From positions 2,885,501-2,949,500 of the forward strand of contig NZ_CP076723.1 in the NCBI RefSeq assembly GCF_018986915.1: 64,000 nt of DNA, in the 5' to 3' direction. A program made the translations under genes and the position numbers. Below, in pieces: positions 26,214 to 34,844 of the stretch (position 1 is its first letter; each line of letters opens with the position of its first letter). A model generated the notes under the pieces. That model made no database searches and was not told the origin of the DNA. It saw only the letters and a list, made by a program, of their open reading frames with translations. The DNA is from Geomonas oryzisoli (GTDB lineage: Bacteria; Desulfobacterota; Desulfuromonadia; Geobacterales; Geobacteraceae).

Positions 26214-27284
26214 CTAAATCTGGTAATCCTCAACGAAGACGCGCATCTTGCGCGGCCTGGCGTAGACCTGTTCCCCTACCTGCAACCGGAGCCGGTCCGC
26301 CTCGTCGCGCGGCAGCTCCGCCTCGATGGTGCGGTCGCTGCCGGAAAGAACAAGGTCAACGCGCACCAGCGGGCCAACCGAGAGGAGGTAGCGGACCTCT
26401 GCCTTGATGGCACCGGAACCGTTGGTGTCCCGCTCGATGGCGATGTCGTGCGAGCGAACATAGCCCACGGCAGGGGCATCCTGCGCCGAGGCGTTCTCCG
26501 GCGAGGACAGGTCTAGACCCGCCATCTGCGCGGTCCCCTCGTGCACCCTGCCGTGGAAGAGATTGACGCTGCCGAGGAAGTCGTAGACGAAGGGGGTTGC
26601 CGGGCGGTCGTACACCTCGGACGGCGTCCCTTCCTGCTCGATGCGCCCCTCGTTCATGACCACGATCCGGTCGGCAACCTCGAGCGCCTCCTCCTGGTCG
26701 TGGGTCACGAAGACGCTGGTGACGTGGATCTCGTCGTGCAACCGCCTGAGCCAGCGGCGCAACTCCAGCCTCACCTTGGCATCGAGCGCCCCGAACGGCT
26801 CGTCGAGCAAGAGTACCTGCGGCTCGACGGCGAGGGCCCGGGCGAGCGCCACACGCTGCCGCTGCCCGCCGGAAAGCTGCGCCGGATAGCGGTCGGCCAA
26901 GTTTTCCAACTGGATCAGCTTGAGCAGGTTGTGCACCTTGTCCCGAATCTCCTGCTTACCGGGGCGGCTCTTCTTCGGCTTCACGGTGAGGCCGAAGGCG
27001 ATGTTGTCGAAAACGCTCATGTGCCGGAACAGGGCGTAGTGCTGGAAGACGAAACCCACCTGGCGTTCCTGAACCTGGCGCTTGGTCGCCTCCTCGCCGT
27101 CGAACAGGATCCTGCCGCTGTCCGGGCTCTCCAACCCGGCGATGATGCGCAACAGCGACGTCTTTCCCGAACCTGACGGCCCCAGAAGTGCCACCAGTTC
27201 ACCGGAGGGAACCTTGAGGCTCACGTCCTTCAACGCGGTAAAGGTGCCAAACGACTTGCTTACGGCTTGGATTTCGATGCTCAT
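26214..27284 (-). CDS. cysA: Sulfate ABC transporter ATP-binding protein
   Basis: A 356-aa ABC ATPase with Walker A (GPSGSGKTS), ABC signature LSGGQRQR, Walker B ([15 protein letters not shown]) and a C-terminal TOBE-type domain. Energises sulfate/thiosulfate import by the CysT-CysW channel. It is the last gene of rrf2-sbp-cysT-cysW-cysA, separated from cysW by 4 bp. The length and operon identify it as CysA rather than another importer's ATPase. Confidence 0.92.
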   Translation of the reverse strand: MSIEIQAVSKSFGTFTALKDVSLKVPSGELVALLGPSGSGKTSLLRIIAGLESPDSGRILFDGEEATKRQVQERQVGFVFQHYALFRHMSVFDNIAFGLTVKPKKSRPGKQEIRDKVHNLLKLIQLENLADRYPAQLSGGQRQRVALARALAVEPQVLLLDEPFGALDAKVRLELRRWLRRLHDEIHVTSVFVTHDQEEALEVADRIVVMNEGRIEQEGTPSEVYDRPATPFVYDFLGSVNLFHGRVHEGTAQMAGLDLSSPENASAQDAPAVGYVRSHDIAIERDTNGSGAIKAEVRYLLSVGPLVRVDLVLSGSDRTIEAELPRDEADRLRLQVGEQVYARPRKMRVFVEDYQI

Positions 27285-27288
27285 GGGG

Positions 27289-28161
27289 TTACCTTTCTGT
27301 CTCTACTGCTGATATCGTCTGCGGCACCTTCCATTCGGACACCGTCTTCACCGCCAGGGTCACGAGGGCCAGCAGCGCGAGGAGAGATGCCACCGCGAAG
27401 GCCGCTGCGTAACTGTACTCGTTGTAGAGGATCTCAACCTGGAGCGGGATGGTATTGGTCGATCCGCGCACGTGGCCGGACACGACGGAGACTGCACCGA
27501 ACTCCCCCATGGCCCTGGCGTTGCAGAGGATGACGCCGTAGAGGATGCCCCACTTGATGTTGGGGAAGGTGACCCGCAGGAAGGTCTGCAGGCCGTTGGC
27601 TCCAAGAGTGAGCGCCGCTTCCTCCTCATCGCGCCCCTGCGCCTCCATAAGCGGGATCAACTCCCGCGCGATGAACGGGAAGGTGACGAAGATGGTGGCG
27701 AGAATGATCCCCGGGACCGCGAAGATGATCTTGATGTCGTGCTCCTGCAGCCAGGGGCCGAGCCACCCTTGCAGGCCGAAGATCAGCACGTAGATGAGGC
27801 CGGAGACCACCGGCGAGACCGAGAACGGCAGGTCGATCAGCGTGACCAGGAAGCTTTTGCCGGGGAAGCTGAACTTGGCGATGGCCCAGGCCGCGACGAT
27901 GCCGAAGAAGAGGTTCAAGGGTACGCAGACCGCGGCGGTGATCAGCGTGAGCCGGATGGCCGAGATCGTGTCGGGTTCTGTGAGCGCGGCGAGGTACGCC
28001 TCCCACCCCTTTTCCAACGCCTGTGAAAACACAGCGGCGAGCGGCACCACCAGGAACAGCGCCAGGAAAGCAAGTGCTACTGAGATCAGCAGCCAACGCA
28101 CCCAGGCCGGTTCCGTGACCGTTGCCCCTTTTCTCTCCCTGTTAAGTCCCTTACCCACCAT
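27289..28161 (-). CDS. cysW: Sulfate ABC transporter permease CysW
   Basis: A 290-aa permease with about six membrane helices and the binding-protein-dependent transport signature ([20 protein letters not shown], and [21 protein letters not shown]). Forms the sulfate channel with CysT. 30 bp from cysT. The N-terminal stretch [20 protein letters not shown] is soluble; a slightly later start is possible. Confidence 0.92.
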   Translation of the reverse strand: MVGKGLNRERKGATVTEPAWVRWLLISVALAFLALFLVVPLAAVFSQALEKGWEAYLAALTEPDTISAIRLTLITAAVCVPLNLFFGIVAAWAIAKFSFPGKSFLVTLIDLPFSVSPVVSGLIYVLIFGLQGWLGPWLQEHDIKIIFAVPGIILATIFVTFPFIARELIPLMEAQGRDEEEAALTLGANGLQTFLRVTFPNIKWGILYGVILCNARAMGEFGAVSVVSGHVRGSTNTIPLQVEILYNEYSYAAAFAVASLLALLALVTLAVKTVSEWKVPQTISAVETER

Positions 28162-28191
28162 GTCCTGTCCCTCCCGGCGCCAAGGCCCCGA

Positions 28192-29046
28192 CTATTCCGC
28201 GTAACGCCTGCTCCACTTCTGCAACAGGTTGATGCAGAGCAGCATGAAGAAGGAGACCACCAGCATCACGGTGGCGATGGCGGTCGCGCCGGCGTAGTCA
28301 TACTGCTCCAGCTTGGTGATGATGAGCAGCGGCGTGATCTCGGAAACCATCGGCATGTTGCCGGCGATGAAGATGATGGAGCCGTACTCCCCCACGGCGC
28401 GCGCAAAGGAAAGGGCGAATCCGGTGAGGATGGCGGGGAGCATGGTCGGCAGCAGCACCCGGCGAAAGGTCTGCCAGCGGTTGGCGCCCAGGCAGGAGGC
28501 AGCCTCCTCGATCTCCTGGTCCAGTTCCTCCAGCACCGGCTGGACCGTGCGCACCACGAAGGGAAGGCCGATGAAGACCATGGCCACGGCGATGCCGAGG
28601 GGGGTGAAAGCGACCTTGATGCCGCGCGGCTCCAGGTAGCGCCCCAGCCAGCCGTTTTGCGAGTAGACGCTGGCGAGCGTGATGCCCGCGACTGCCGTGG
28701 GGAGGGCGAAGGGAAGGTCCACCAATGCGTCAATCAGTTTCCTGCCGGGAAAGCGGTAGCGGACCAGCACCCACGCCACCAGGACCCCGAAGAAGGCGTT
28801 GATGGCTGCGGCGACGAGGGAGGAGCCGAAGGTGACGCGATACGAAGCCAGCACCCGCGGTGCGGTAACCGCAGCGACAAAATCAGCCCAGCTAAGGGTG
28901 GCGGTCTTGAAGAAAAGTCCGGAGAGCGGGATAAGCACCACGATGCTCAGATAAAAGACGGTGTACCCAAGGGCCGGGGTAAAACCCGGCAAGACGTTGT
29001 TTTTTGCTCTCCCCACAGCCGTCCCCCCTCCGTTCGATCCTTTCAC
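28192..29046 (-). CDS. cysT: Sulfate ABC transporter permease CysT
   Basis: A 284-aa permease with six membrane helices and the coupling loop EEAASCLGANRWQTFRRVLLP, ending with FARAVGEYGSIIFIAGN. Length and pairing with CysW identify it as CysT (CysU). Located 36 bp from the sulfate-binding protein gene. Confidence 0.92.
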   Translation of the reverse strand: MKGSNGGGTAVGRAKNNVLPGFTPALGYTVFYLSIVVLIPLSGLFFKTATLSWADFVAAVTAPRVLASYRVTFGSSLVAAAINAFFGVLVAWVLVRYRFPGRKLIDALVDLPFALPTAVAGITLASVYSQNGWLGRYLEPRGIKVAFTPLGIAVAMVFIGLPFVVRTVQPVLEELDQEIEEAASCLGANRWQTFRRVLLPTMLPAILTGFALSFARAVGEYGSIIFIAGNMPMVSEITPLLIITKLEQYDYAGATAIATVMLVVSFFMLLCINLLQKWSRRYAE

Positions 29047-29082
29047 GCTCCCTCCAAGGCCGATCGCATCACGCAGTGTGCG

Positions 29083-30075
29083 CTACTTTGCACCGTAGAT
29101 CTGGTCGAACACCCCGCCGTCGGCAAAGTGGGTCTTCTGGGCCTTGCGCCAGCCGCCGAAGGTGTCGTCGATGGTTACCAGCTTCACCTTGGGGAACACC
29201 TTGGCGTACTTGGCCGCCACCTTCTTGTCGCGCGGGCGGTAGTAGTGCTTGGCAGCGATTTCCTGCCCCTCAGACGAGTAGAGGTATTTCAGGTACTCCT
29301 CGGCAAGCTTCCTGGTTCCCTTCTTATCGACCACCTTGTCCACCACGGCAACCGGCGGCTCGGCCAGGATGCTCACAGACGGGACCACGATCTCGAACTT
29401 GTCCTTGCCCAACTCGTTCACAGCGAGGAACGCCTCGTTCTCCCAGGCGAGCAGCACGTCGCCCTGGCCGCGCTGCACGAAGGTCGTGGTGGCGCCGCGT
29501 GCGCCGGAATCGAGTACCGGTACGTGCCTGAAGAGCTCGGAGACGAACCGTTTTGCTTTCGCCTCGTTGCCCCCCTTCTGTTTCAGGGCGTAGGCCCAGG
29601 CCGCCAGGTAATTCCAGCGGGCGCCACCGGAGGTTTTCGGGTTCGGCGTGATGACGGCAACGCCGGGCTTCACCAGGTCGTTCCAGTCCTTGATGTTCTT
29701 GGGGTTACCCTTGCGCACCAGGAACACGATGGTCGAGGTGTAGGGAGAGCTGTTGTTGGGAAGCCTCTTCTGCCAGTCGGCCGGAAGGAGCTTTGCCTTG
29801 TCGCTGATCTCGTCGATGTCGTAGGCCAGCGCCAGGGTGACCACGTCGGCCTCGAGCCCGTCGATCACCGCCCGCGCCTGTTTACCGGATCCCCCGTGGG
29901 ACTGCTTGAAAGTGACGTTCCGGTTGCCCTTTTTGGCAAAAGCCTTGTTGAAGTCCTGGTACAACTCACGGGTCGGATCGTACGAGACGTTAAGGAATTC
30001 CTGCGCCGCGAAGGCGGAGAGGGGAAGGGCTGCGGCGAGCAGCGCGACAAGAGCGGTCCGGACTAGTTTATTCAT
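29083..30075 (-). CDS. sbp: Sulfate-binding periplasmic protein
   Basis: A 330-aa periplasmic protein with a clear signal peptide ([18 protein letters not shown], cleavage after about residue 23). Conserved Sbp/CysP features include [12 protein letters not shown] at the mature N-terminus, [13 protein letters not shown] (sulfate loop) and [18 protein letters not shown]. Delivers sulfate to the CysTWA transporter; specificity between sulfate and thiosulfate cannot be fixed by eye. Confidence 0.92.
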   Translation of the reverse strand: MNKLVRTALVALLAAALPLSAFAAQEFLNVSYDPTRELYQDFNKAFAKKGNRNVTFKQSHGGSGKQARAVIDGLEADVVTLALAYDIDEISDKAKLLPADWQKRLPNNSSPYTSTIVFLVRKGNPKNIKDWNDLVKPGVAVITPNPKTSGGARWNYLAAWAYALKQKGGNEAKAKRFVSELFRHVPVLDSGARGATTTFVQRGQGDVLLAWENEAFLAVNELGKDKFEIVVPSVSILAEPPVAVVDKVVDKKGTRKLAEEYLKYLYSSEGQEIAAKHYYRPRDKKVAAKYAKVFPKVKLVTIDDTFGGWRKAQKTHFADGGVFDQIYGAK

Positions 30076-30146
30076 CGCCTTTCTCCTTTTTTTCTGTTTA
30101 GTCTACAGGCTTGATAGATTTAAAAAGCAAAAAAAAGCGCTGCTGA

Positions 30147-30608
30147 TTAGATGCAAAAGTCGATGACGTTCTTTTCGGAGAGTTCGGCGTGGTCGATGCG
30201 TCCCAGCACATCAGCCAAGGTGGTGTTGTCCAGGATCTGGGCGATCGCATCGCGTACATCCTTCATCACCAACCGGATGCCGCAGGTATTCTCGTTGCCG
30301 CACTCGGTACACTCGGCATAGGCCGTTTCGCTGACGCAGGGGACTGGCGCCAGAGGACCTTCCATAATCCGGATGGCCTGCCCCATAGTTATCTGCCTGG
30401 GCGGACGCCCCAGGTAGTAGCCGCCCCCCTTCCCTTTCCGGCTCTGCAGGATACCGCTGTTTTTCAGGGCAAGCAGGATGGCTTCCAGAAACTTTTTGGG
30501 TATATTCTCGTCACGCGCCAGGTCCGCGATCAGGATCGGTCCCTGCTCGTACTGGCGTGCGAGGTAGATGAGGGCCTTGAGGCCGTATTTGGTCTTCTTC
30601 GATATCAT
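30147..30608 (-). CDS. Rrf2-family transcriptional regulator
   Basis: A 153-aa Rrf2 protein with an N-terminal winged helix (KTKYGLKALIYLARQ, IADLARDENIPKKFLEAILLALKNSG) and a Cys-containing effector loop (CVSETAYAECTECGNENTC). IscR and NsrR bind Fe-S clusters with three Cys in this loop, whereas CymR lacks them. First gene upstream of the sulfate operon, so it likely controls cys genes and itself in response to sulfur or Fe-S status. Strong promoter at 30637-30665. Confidence 0.88.
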   Translation of the reverse strand: MISKKTKYGLKALIYLARQYEQGPILIADLARDENIPKKFLEAILLALKNSGILQSRKGKGGGYYLGRPPRQITMGQAIRIMEGPLAPVPCVSETAYAECTECGNENTCGIRLVMKDVRDAIAQILDNTTLADVLGRIDHAELSEKNVIDFCI

Positions 30609-30636
30609 CTACTACCCTGTCGTTTTTGTAGACTTG

Positions 30637-30665
30637 TGTATAATCCCTCCAAAAGGTTGTGTCAA
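30637..30665 (-). promoter_or_regulatory. Consensus-like sigma-70 promoter of rrf2-sbp-cys operon
   Basis: On the minus strand TTGACA (30660-30665), 17-bp spacer, TATACA (30637-30642). The motif AGTCTACA lies just downstream, and GTCTACA recurs in the rrf2-sbp gap near 30103, so it may be part of a regulator site. Confidence 0.8.
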
Positions 30666-30903
30666 CCGTTTTTTCGACGACTTCACACTACACCAGCAGC
30701 TAATCATAGTTATTCATTGTTTATCGATGACGTCCTGCGAGAACCGGTTTCGCTTGCCCCTTCGGTTCGCGTGAGCCGTCCTCGCGCACAGGCCTTTGAA
30801 ATGACACAGAAATTGCTGGACGGGGCTCATAAATTAATGATACATAAGCAGCCACCGTTAAGTTAAGGAGCTTATCAGTTCCCGTCGAAAAGAGGTCTTC
30901 GGA

Positions 30904-32232
30904 ATGCCTTCTCGCCTTGTCGCCGTAACGTGCCCTTCGTGCGGATTCAGCAAATCCGTCCCCTACGACAAATGCCCGCCCAATGGAACCGCTACCAGCT
31001 GCCCCAGGTGCAAAACCAATTTCGTCTTTTCCAGGGACGCGGCAGCGCTGCAGCCCGAGTCGGGCCTGGACGAGTTCGCTCTGCCCGAGGCAGGAGACAA
31101 TGCCCCGACAACCTGTCCCAAATGCGGCTATGAGAGACAAGGTAGCGACAGTATTTTCGATGCGGCGTCGTGCCCCAAATGCCACGTGATCTACGCCAAA
31201 TGGACCTCACCCGGCCAGCCCGCTGCCTCAGCGAAGGTTTCCGGAATCCTCCGTACTGTCAACTCCGCCACCCTCGTTTACCATCGCGAACATACCCTCT
31301 TCCAGATACACGCCGTCATAGCGCTCATTTACTGGCTGGGTCTCATGTTCATGACCCGGGGTGTTTTCCTGCTCCTTCTTCCCGCCTTCCTGGTCGCCCT
31401 GCTGGTCGGGCAGTCCACGCTGATCGCCCACCTGAAAGGAAACGGGATCAGGCTTTCCACCACCCAGTTCCCCGAGCTTTACAACAGGTATCTCAACTGC
31501 TGCAGGACGCTTGGTCTTACCGATCCCCCCGAGGCGTACCTGATCAACGGCAGCGGCTTCCTCAACGCCTTCGCCACCAGATTCCTGGGGAGGAACTTCG
31601 TGGTGCTGTTCTCCAACACCATCCAGGCCATGTCCGACCGCCCCGACGCCATCAACTTCTACATCGGGCACGAGCTCGGGCACATCAAGCAAAAGCACCT
31701 GCAGTGGGCCCCCTTCATCTGGCCGGCGAGCCTGCTTCCCTTGATAGGCGCCGCCTATTCTCGCGCCCGCGAGTACACCTGCGACCAGTTCGGCCGGGCC
31801 TGCTGCGACAGTACCGAGAGCGCCCTGAAAGGGCTCATCGCGCTCTCCGCCGGAGAGAAACTCTGGGACGAGGTGAACATCGACGCCTACCTGGATCAGA
31901 CCGAGCAGAGCAGGGGCTTCTGGATGTCGCTCCACGAGCTCATCTCAGACTACCCCTGGCTCGTCAAACGGGCGGCCCGCATCAACAACCCCTTCGCGTC
32001 CCCTCCCCCGCGCAGCGCCTTCGCCTGGATCTTCGCCATCTTCATGCCCCGCATGGGTGTAGGAGCATCGGCGGGCGGCGTCCTGGTGACCGTCGCGATC
32101 ATAGGTATCCTTGCCGCAATAGCCATCCCGCAATTCGCGGCCTACAAAGCCAAGGCACAAAACGCGCAGATGCATTCGACGAAGATGGACGCCCCCGTCC
32201 CAGCCGGCATTGCTCCTCCAGGGCAACCGTGA
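30904..32232 (+). CDS. Zinc-ribbon M48 peptidase with pilin-like C-terminal helix
   Basis: 442 aa. Two N-terminal zinc ribbons (CPSCGFSKSVPYDKCPP..CPRC and CPKCGYERQ..CPKC) are followed by two or three membrane helices (about 140-175), an M48 protease domain with the zinc motif GHELGHIKQKH and second-shell REYTCDQFG, and a C-terminal hydrophobic helix VTVAIIGILAAIAIPQF-AAYKAKAQN. That last segment is strikingly like the N-terminal helix of type IV pilins (I-I-GILAAIAIPQF), but sits at the C-terminus with no prepilin signal. It may be a membrane anchor only. Substrate unknown. Confidence 0.8.
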   Translation: MPSRLVAVTCPSCGFSKSVPYDKCPPNGTATSCPRCKTNFVFSRDAAALQPESGLDEFALPEAGDNAPTTCPKCGYERQGSDSIFDAASCPKCHVIYAKWTSPGQPAASAKVSGILRTVNSATLVYHREHTLFQIHAVIALIYWLGLMFMTRGVFLLLLPAFLVALLVGQSTLIAHLKGNGIRLSTTQFPELYNRYLNCCRTLGLTDPPEAYLINGSGFLNAFATRFLGRNFVVLFSNTIQAMSDRPDAINFYIGHELGHIKQKHLQWAPFIWPASLLPLIGAAYSRAREYTCDQFGRACCDSTESALKGLIALSAGEKLWDEVNIDAYLDQTEQSRGFWMSLHELISDYPWLVKRAARINNPFASPPPRSAFAWIFAIFMPRMGVGASAGGVLVTVAIIGILAAIAIPQFAAYKAKAQNAQMHSTKMDAPVPAGIAPPGQP

Positions 32233-32283
32233 ATTGTGCCGCTGCTCCGAAAGTGCACGCTCGCAGGGGCCGGCCCAGCCGCT

Positions 32284-32342
32284 TCATTCGTTAATAAGCC
32301 GGCTGGTTATTAACGTTTATCCCGTTACGTGTTAACAAGCAT
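32284..32342 (+). repeat. 48-nt dispersed element, copy C
   Basis: GTTAATAA, ACGTTTA and GTTAACA blocks in the same ungapped register as copies A and B. An additional perfect inverted pair CGTTAATAA / TTATTAACG (9 bp each) occurs within it. It lies 59 bp upstream of the 32401 gene, whose AAGGAG ribosome site follows. Confidence 0.5.
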
Positions 32343-32400
32343 CAGTGTCAGAACCTTTCTGCTCAACTCCAGCACTTTGCCGGCTAACTAAGGAGCCCCC

Positions 32401-32772
32401 ATGCGTTACATCAATATCGACAGGATACTTGCCGCCCAGCTCACCACTCCGGCCGAAAATCCGCTCGTGGGCGACGAAACACGCCTCATCGACGTCTGGT
32501 TTGACGGCAGCGCGGTACGCAAGCAGCTGTTCAAGAAGGTGCATAAGACCGAGCAGGAAGCGATGGCCCGGGAGCTCGAGCAGAGGGGTTTCATCCGTTC
32601 CGGCAATCTCCTGATCAACCCGAAGGGGGTCCTCTTCGCCGAGATGGAGCACGAGATCGTCGGCGGCCTCGTCACCATCGGCTATCAGGACAACGGCAAA
32701 CCCGTCGAGCTGAAGATGGAAACCCAGGCTTTTAAGGAGCTGTGCGAGCGGCTGGCGAAACAGGAAGGATGA
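32401..32772 (+). CDS. Hypothetical protein of 123 aa
   Basis: Not recognised. The protein is acidic and mixed, with no signal peptide or membrane helix; residues 1-30 (MRYINIDRILAAQL) look like a small alpha/beta fold. A Shine-Dalgarno AAGGAG lies 5 bases before the ATG. It ends 40 bp before the DHFR-like gene. The 48-nt element C is upstream and may be its regulatory region. Confidence 0.6.
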   Translation: MRYINIDRILAAQLTTPAENPLVGDETRLIDVWFDGSAVRKQLFKKVHKTEQEAMARELEQRGFIRSGNLLINPKGVLFAEMEHEIVGGLVTIGYQDNGKPVELKMETQAFKELCERLAKQEG

Positions 32773-32812
32773 GCAGGTTCGGAGATGCTGTAACTTTGAG
32801 GGATGTGCCTTT

Positions 32813-33373
32813 ATGAAGACACAGTACTACGCAGCATCCAGTCTCGACGGGTTCATTGCCACCGAAGACGATTCACTGGATTGGCTTTTCCCGTTAGGCA
32901 ATGTCGAAGACACCAGCTATCCCGCATTCATCGCCGACGTCGGCGCACTGGCGATGGGATCAGCAACCTACGCGTGGATGCTGCGTCATGCCGACGAGGT
33001 GGCCCTTGAGACGGGGGCCGCGTGGCCGTACACCCAGCCGGTGTGGATATTCTCCACCAGGGAGCTGCCAGCCATTGCGGGAGCGGACATCAACTTCGTT
33101 CGAGGCGACGTCCGGCCGGTTCATGCTGAAATGAGCAAAGCGGCCGGTTCGAAGAACATCTGGATTGTGGGTGGAGGTGATTTAGCCGGTCAGTTCTACG
33201 ATGCCGGCCTGCTGGACGAGATAATCGTTCAAGTAGGTTCGGTCACCCTCGGCACGGGCAAGCCGCTCTTCCCGCGTCGCGTGGTCACTCCCCCGTTGAC
33301 CCTGGTATCCGTGCAGCAGTTCGGCTCGGGATTCGCCGAGTTGCGGTACCAGGTACCGAAAAGTGCTCCCTGA
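32813..33373 (+). CDS. RibD C-terminal/DHFR-like NADPH reductase-family protein
   Basis: A 186-aa protein matching the RibD_C/dihydrofolate-reductase fold: YYAASSLDGFIA at the start, then DWLFPLG, VWIFSTRELPA, and the nucleotide-binding KNIWIVGGGDLAGQFYDAGLLDEIIV. Such small stand-alone members (YwjB-like) are NADPH-dependent reductases with unknown substrate. The gene lies downstream of the 32401 gene and may share its transcript. Confidence 0.82.
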   Translation: MKTQYYAASSLDGFIATEDDSLDWLFPLGNVEDTSYPAFIADVGALAMGSATYAWMLRHADEVALETGAAWPYTQPVWIFSTRELPAIAGADINFVRGDVRPVHAEMSKAAGSKNIWIVGGGDLAGQFYDAGLLDEIIVQVGSVTLGTGKPLFPRRVVTPPLTLVSVQQFGSGFAELRYQVPKSAP

Positions 33374-33397
33374 GGCTCCGCTGGACACCGCGCGCCC

Positions 33398-33811
33398 TCA
33401 GGCTGCTTTGCGAGGACCCTTGAGAACCGACAAAGCCTCGGGATCCCTGTCGAGTAGAATCAGCGCGTTGCACACGGCTCGACTGGGAAGCAGATCGCCC
33501 TTTTCGTATTTCTGAAATGCCCTCGGACCACCTCCGATGACAACACCCGCCGCCTCCTGTGTCAGGTGCAATTTTTTCCTGATGCGTCGTATCTCCTCGG
33601 GCGGGAGGAGCCCCTCGCAAGAAGCCTTGAGCCTGTTCAACATTCTGTCCGAGACTTTCAGGTCCTCCCCTGTATGGATGCTCTCCTCCGACCGATCACA
33701 ATACCATCCGGGCATGTCGAAGGTAATTGACTCCCCTTTGTAGCTAAGGGTAAAGGGCCGTGTATCTCGGTACATAGGTGCCCCGGTTTCAGGACAGACA
33801 GGGTTACTCAT
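33398..33811 (-). CDS. mqsA: MqsA-family antitoxin with degenerate zinc site
   Basis: 137 aa starting MSNPVCPETG at 33811, 8 bp overlapping the mqsR stop region. The N-terminal YgiT/MqsA domain (CPETGAPMYRD, DMPGWYCDR) precedes an HTH (LHLTQEAAGVVIGGGPRAFQKYEKG). In the classic family two CxxC pairs bind zinc; here each pair has only one Cys (CPET-, CDRS-). The zinc is probably lost but the HTH operator-binding domain is intact. Antidote and repressor for the MqsR encoded upstream. Confidence 0.85.
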   Translation of the reverse strand: MSNPVCPETGAPMYRDTRPFTLSYKGESITFDMPGWYCDRSEESIHTGEDLKVSDRMLNRLKASCEGLLPPEEIRRIRKKLHLTQEAAGVVIGGGPRAFQKYEKGDLLPSRAVCNALILLDRDPEALSVLKGPRKAA

Positions 33812-34121
33812 GATCCTTCTCCTTGAACGACAGAAGCAAAAACTCCGTAACAACATCCGCGGTGAACTTCACGTAAAGCAGCCCCACTGGCGACGGCACG
33901 TGGTAGACATCCTGCCACAGCCTCGAGTCGGCATAGGCGGTCATTGACTTGTAGAACTGCCCCCGTTGCATGGACTGGATCGTAGCCACGATCTCAACTC
34001 GCCCAAATCCTAGTGCTGCGGCGGTCCGCAGGGCCGTACCGGTGACAGCAAGCCGTTCCACCGCGCTGAAGGCAGCCTTAAATGCCGCGAGATCGTACGT
34101 CGGTTTGCGCCTCTCTGCCAC
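33804..34121 (-). CDS. mqsR: MqsR-family mRNA interferase toxin
   Basis: A 105-aa MqsR: KPTYDLAAFKAAF at the start, then LGFGRVEIVATIQSMQRGQFYKSMTAYADSRLWQDVYHVP and LYVKFTADVVTEFLLLSFKE. This RelE-fold RNase cleaves mRNA in ribosome-independent fashion. It is encoded before its antitoxin with an 8-bp overlap, as is usual for mqsRA. Its Lys/Tyr/Arg-rich active region is present. Confidence 0.88.
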   Translation of the reverse strand: MAERRKPTYDLAAFKAAFSAVERLAVTGTALRTAAALGFGRVEIVATIQSMQRGQFYKSMTAYADSRLWQDVYHVPSPVGLLYVKFTADVVTEFLLLSFKEKDHE

Positions 34122-34253
34122 GGCTTCCTTTTACACCATAATGATGTATTTATCAAGGAGTTGCCTCCCTTCAACAGCCAACATCTCCCTTGGCCAATGC
34201 CTTTTCAGTAAGCGACTCTCAATTCAGTCCTGTACTGGTTCTCGGGCGGGGGA

Positions 34254-34844
34254 TTATTCGTCATCATCCAAATAATCACGCCCTTTCGACACAACTCCGT
34301 CCAGTTTTTCCAACCGATCAAAATAAGGCGTACTACACTGCAGAGTTTTGCCCCCCATTTTTTCTCCTATCATAGTGATCGTCACGCCCGCATCACGATG
34401 TGGCCGGGACTCTTCTCCTTCGAAATTGCTGAAGATCTCGTACGTCACCATGGCGTTGGTGAAGGAGACGGCTCTCCTATCCACTCGTGCCCTAAAATAA
34501 TGAGTGGCGCGAAATTTTTGTATCGATCCGGCAAGATCTCGAGGATAGGAGAACTCCTTTTGGCCTAATGGTCCAAAACGATAAACCAAATACGCGTCTG
34601 ACGCGCGTAGCGACTGAGCCCCACAAAGACTAATGTATTTCTGGGATGAGCGAACCTTACAAGAAAACACAACCGTTTCGGTACTCGTGCAGTGTGAAGG
34701 GAACGCAGGTGTGCCAGCAAAGATCTCAAGTGGGATGCACAGCACTATGGCAATCACTGCCGATAGGATATTGAGGCTCGTTGAGAAGCGCCGTAGAGGG
34801 TTGTTTTCATTGCCGGGATAGACTCCTCTTTTTATAGTATCCAT
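34254..34844 (-). CDS. Exported protein overlapping muramidase gene, candidate immunity protein
   Basis: About 196 aa from ATG 34844 (GGAA 7-8 bases upstream). Signal-peptide-like N-terminus (LNILSAVIAIVLCIPLEIFAG) after a basic start. The mature part holds several Cys (HCTSTETVVFSCKV, LCGAQS, QCSTP) and no recognised domain. Its start lies 38 bp inside the muramidase gene, so translation is coupled. A small exported protein overlapping a peptidoglycan hydrolase is a common immunity layout. The function is inferred from position. Confidence 0.65.
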   Translation of the reverse strand: MDTIKRGVYPGNENNPLRRFSTSLNILSAVIAIVLCIPLEIFAGTPAFPSHCTSTETVVFSCKVRSSQKYISLCGAQSLRASDAYLVYRFGPLGQKEFSYPRDLAGSIQKFRATHYFRARVDRRAVSFTNAMVTYEIFSNFEGEESRPHRDAGVTITMIGEKMGGKTLQCSTPYFDRLEKLDGVVSKGRDYLDDDE

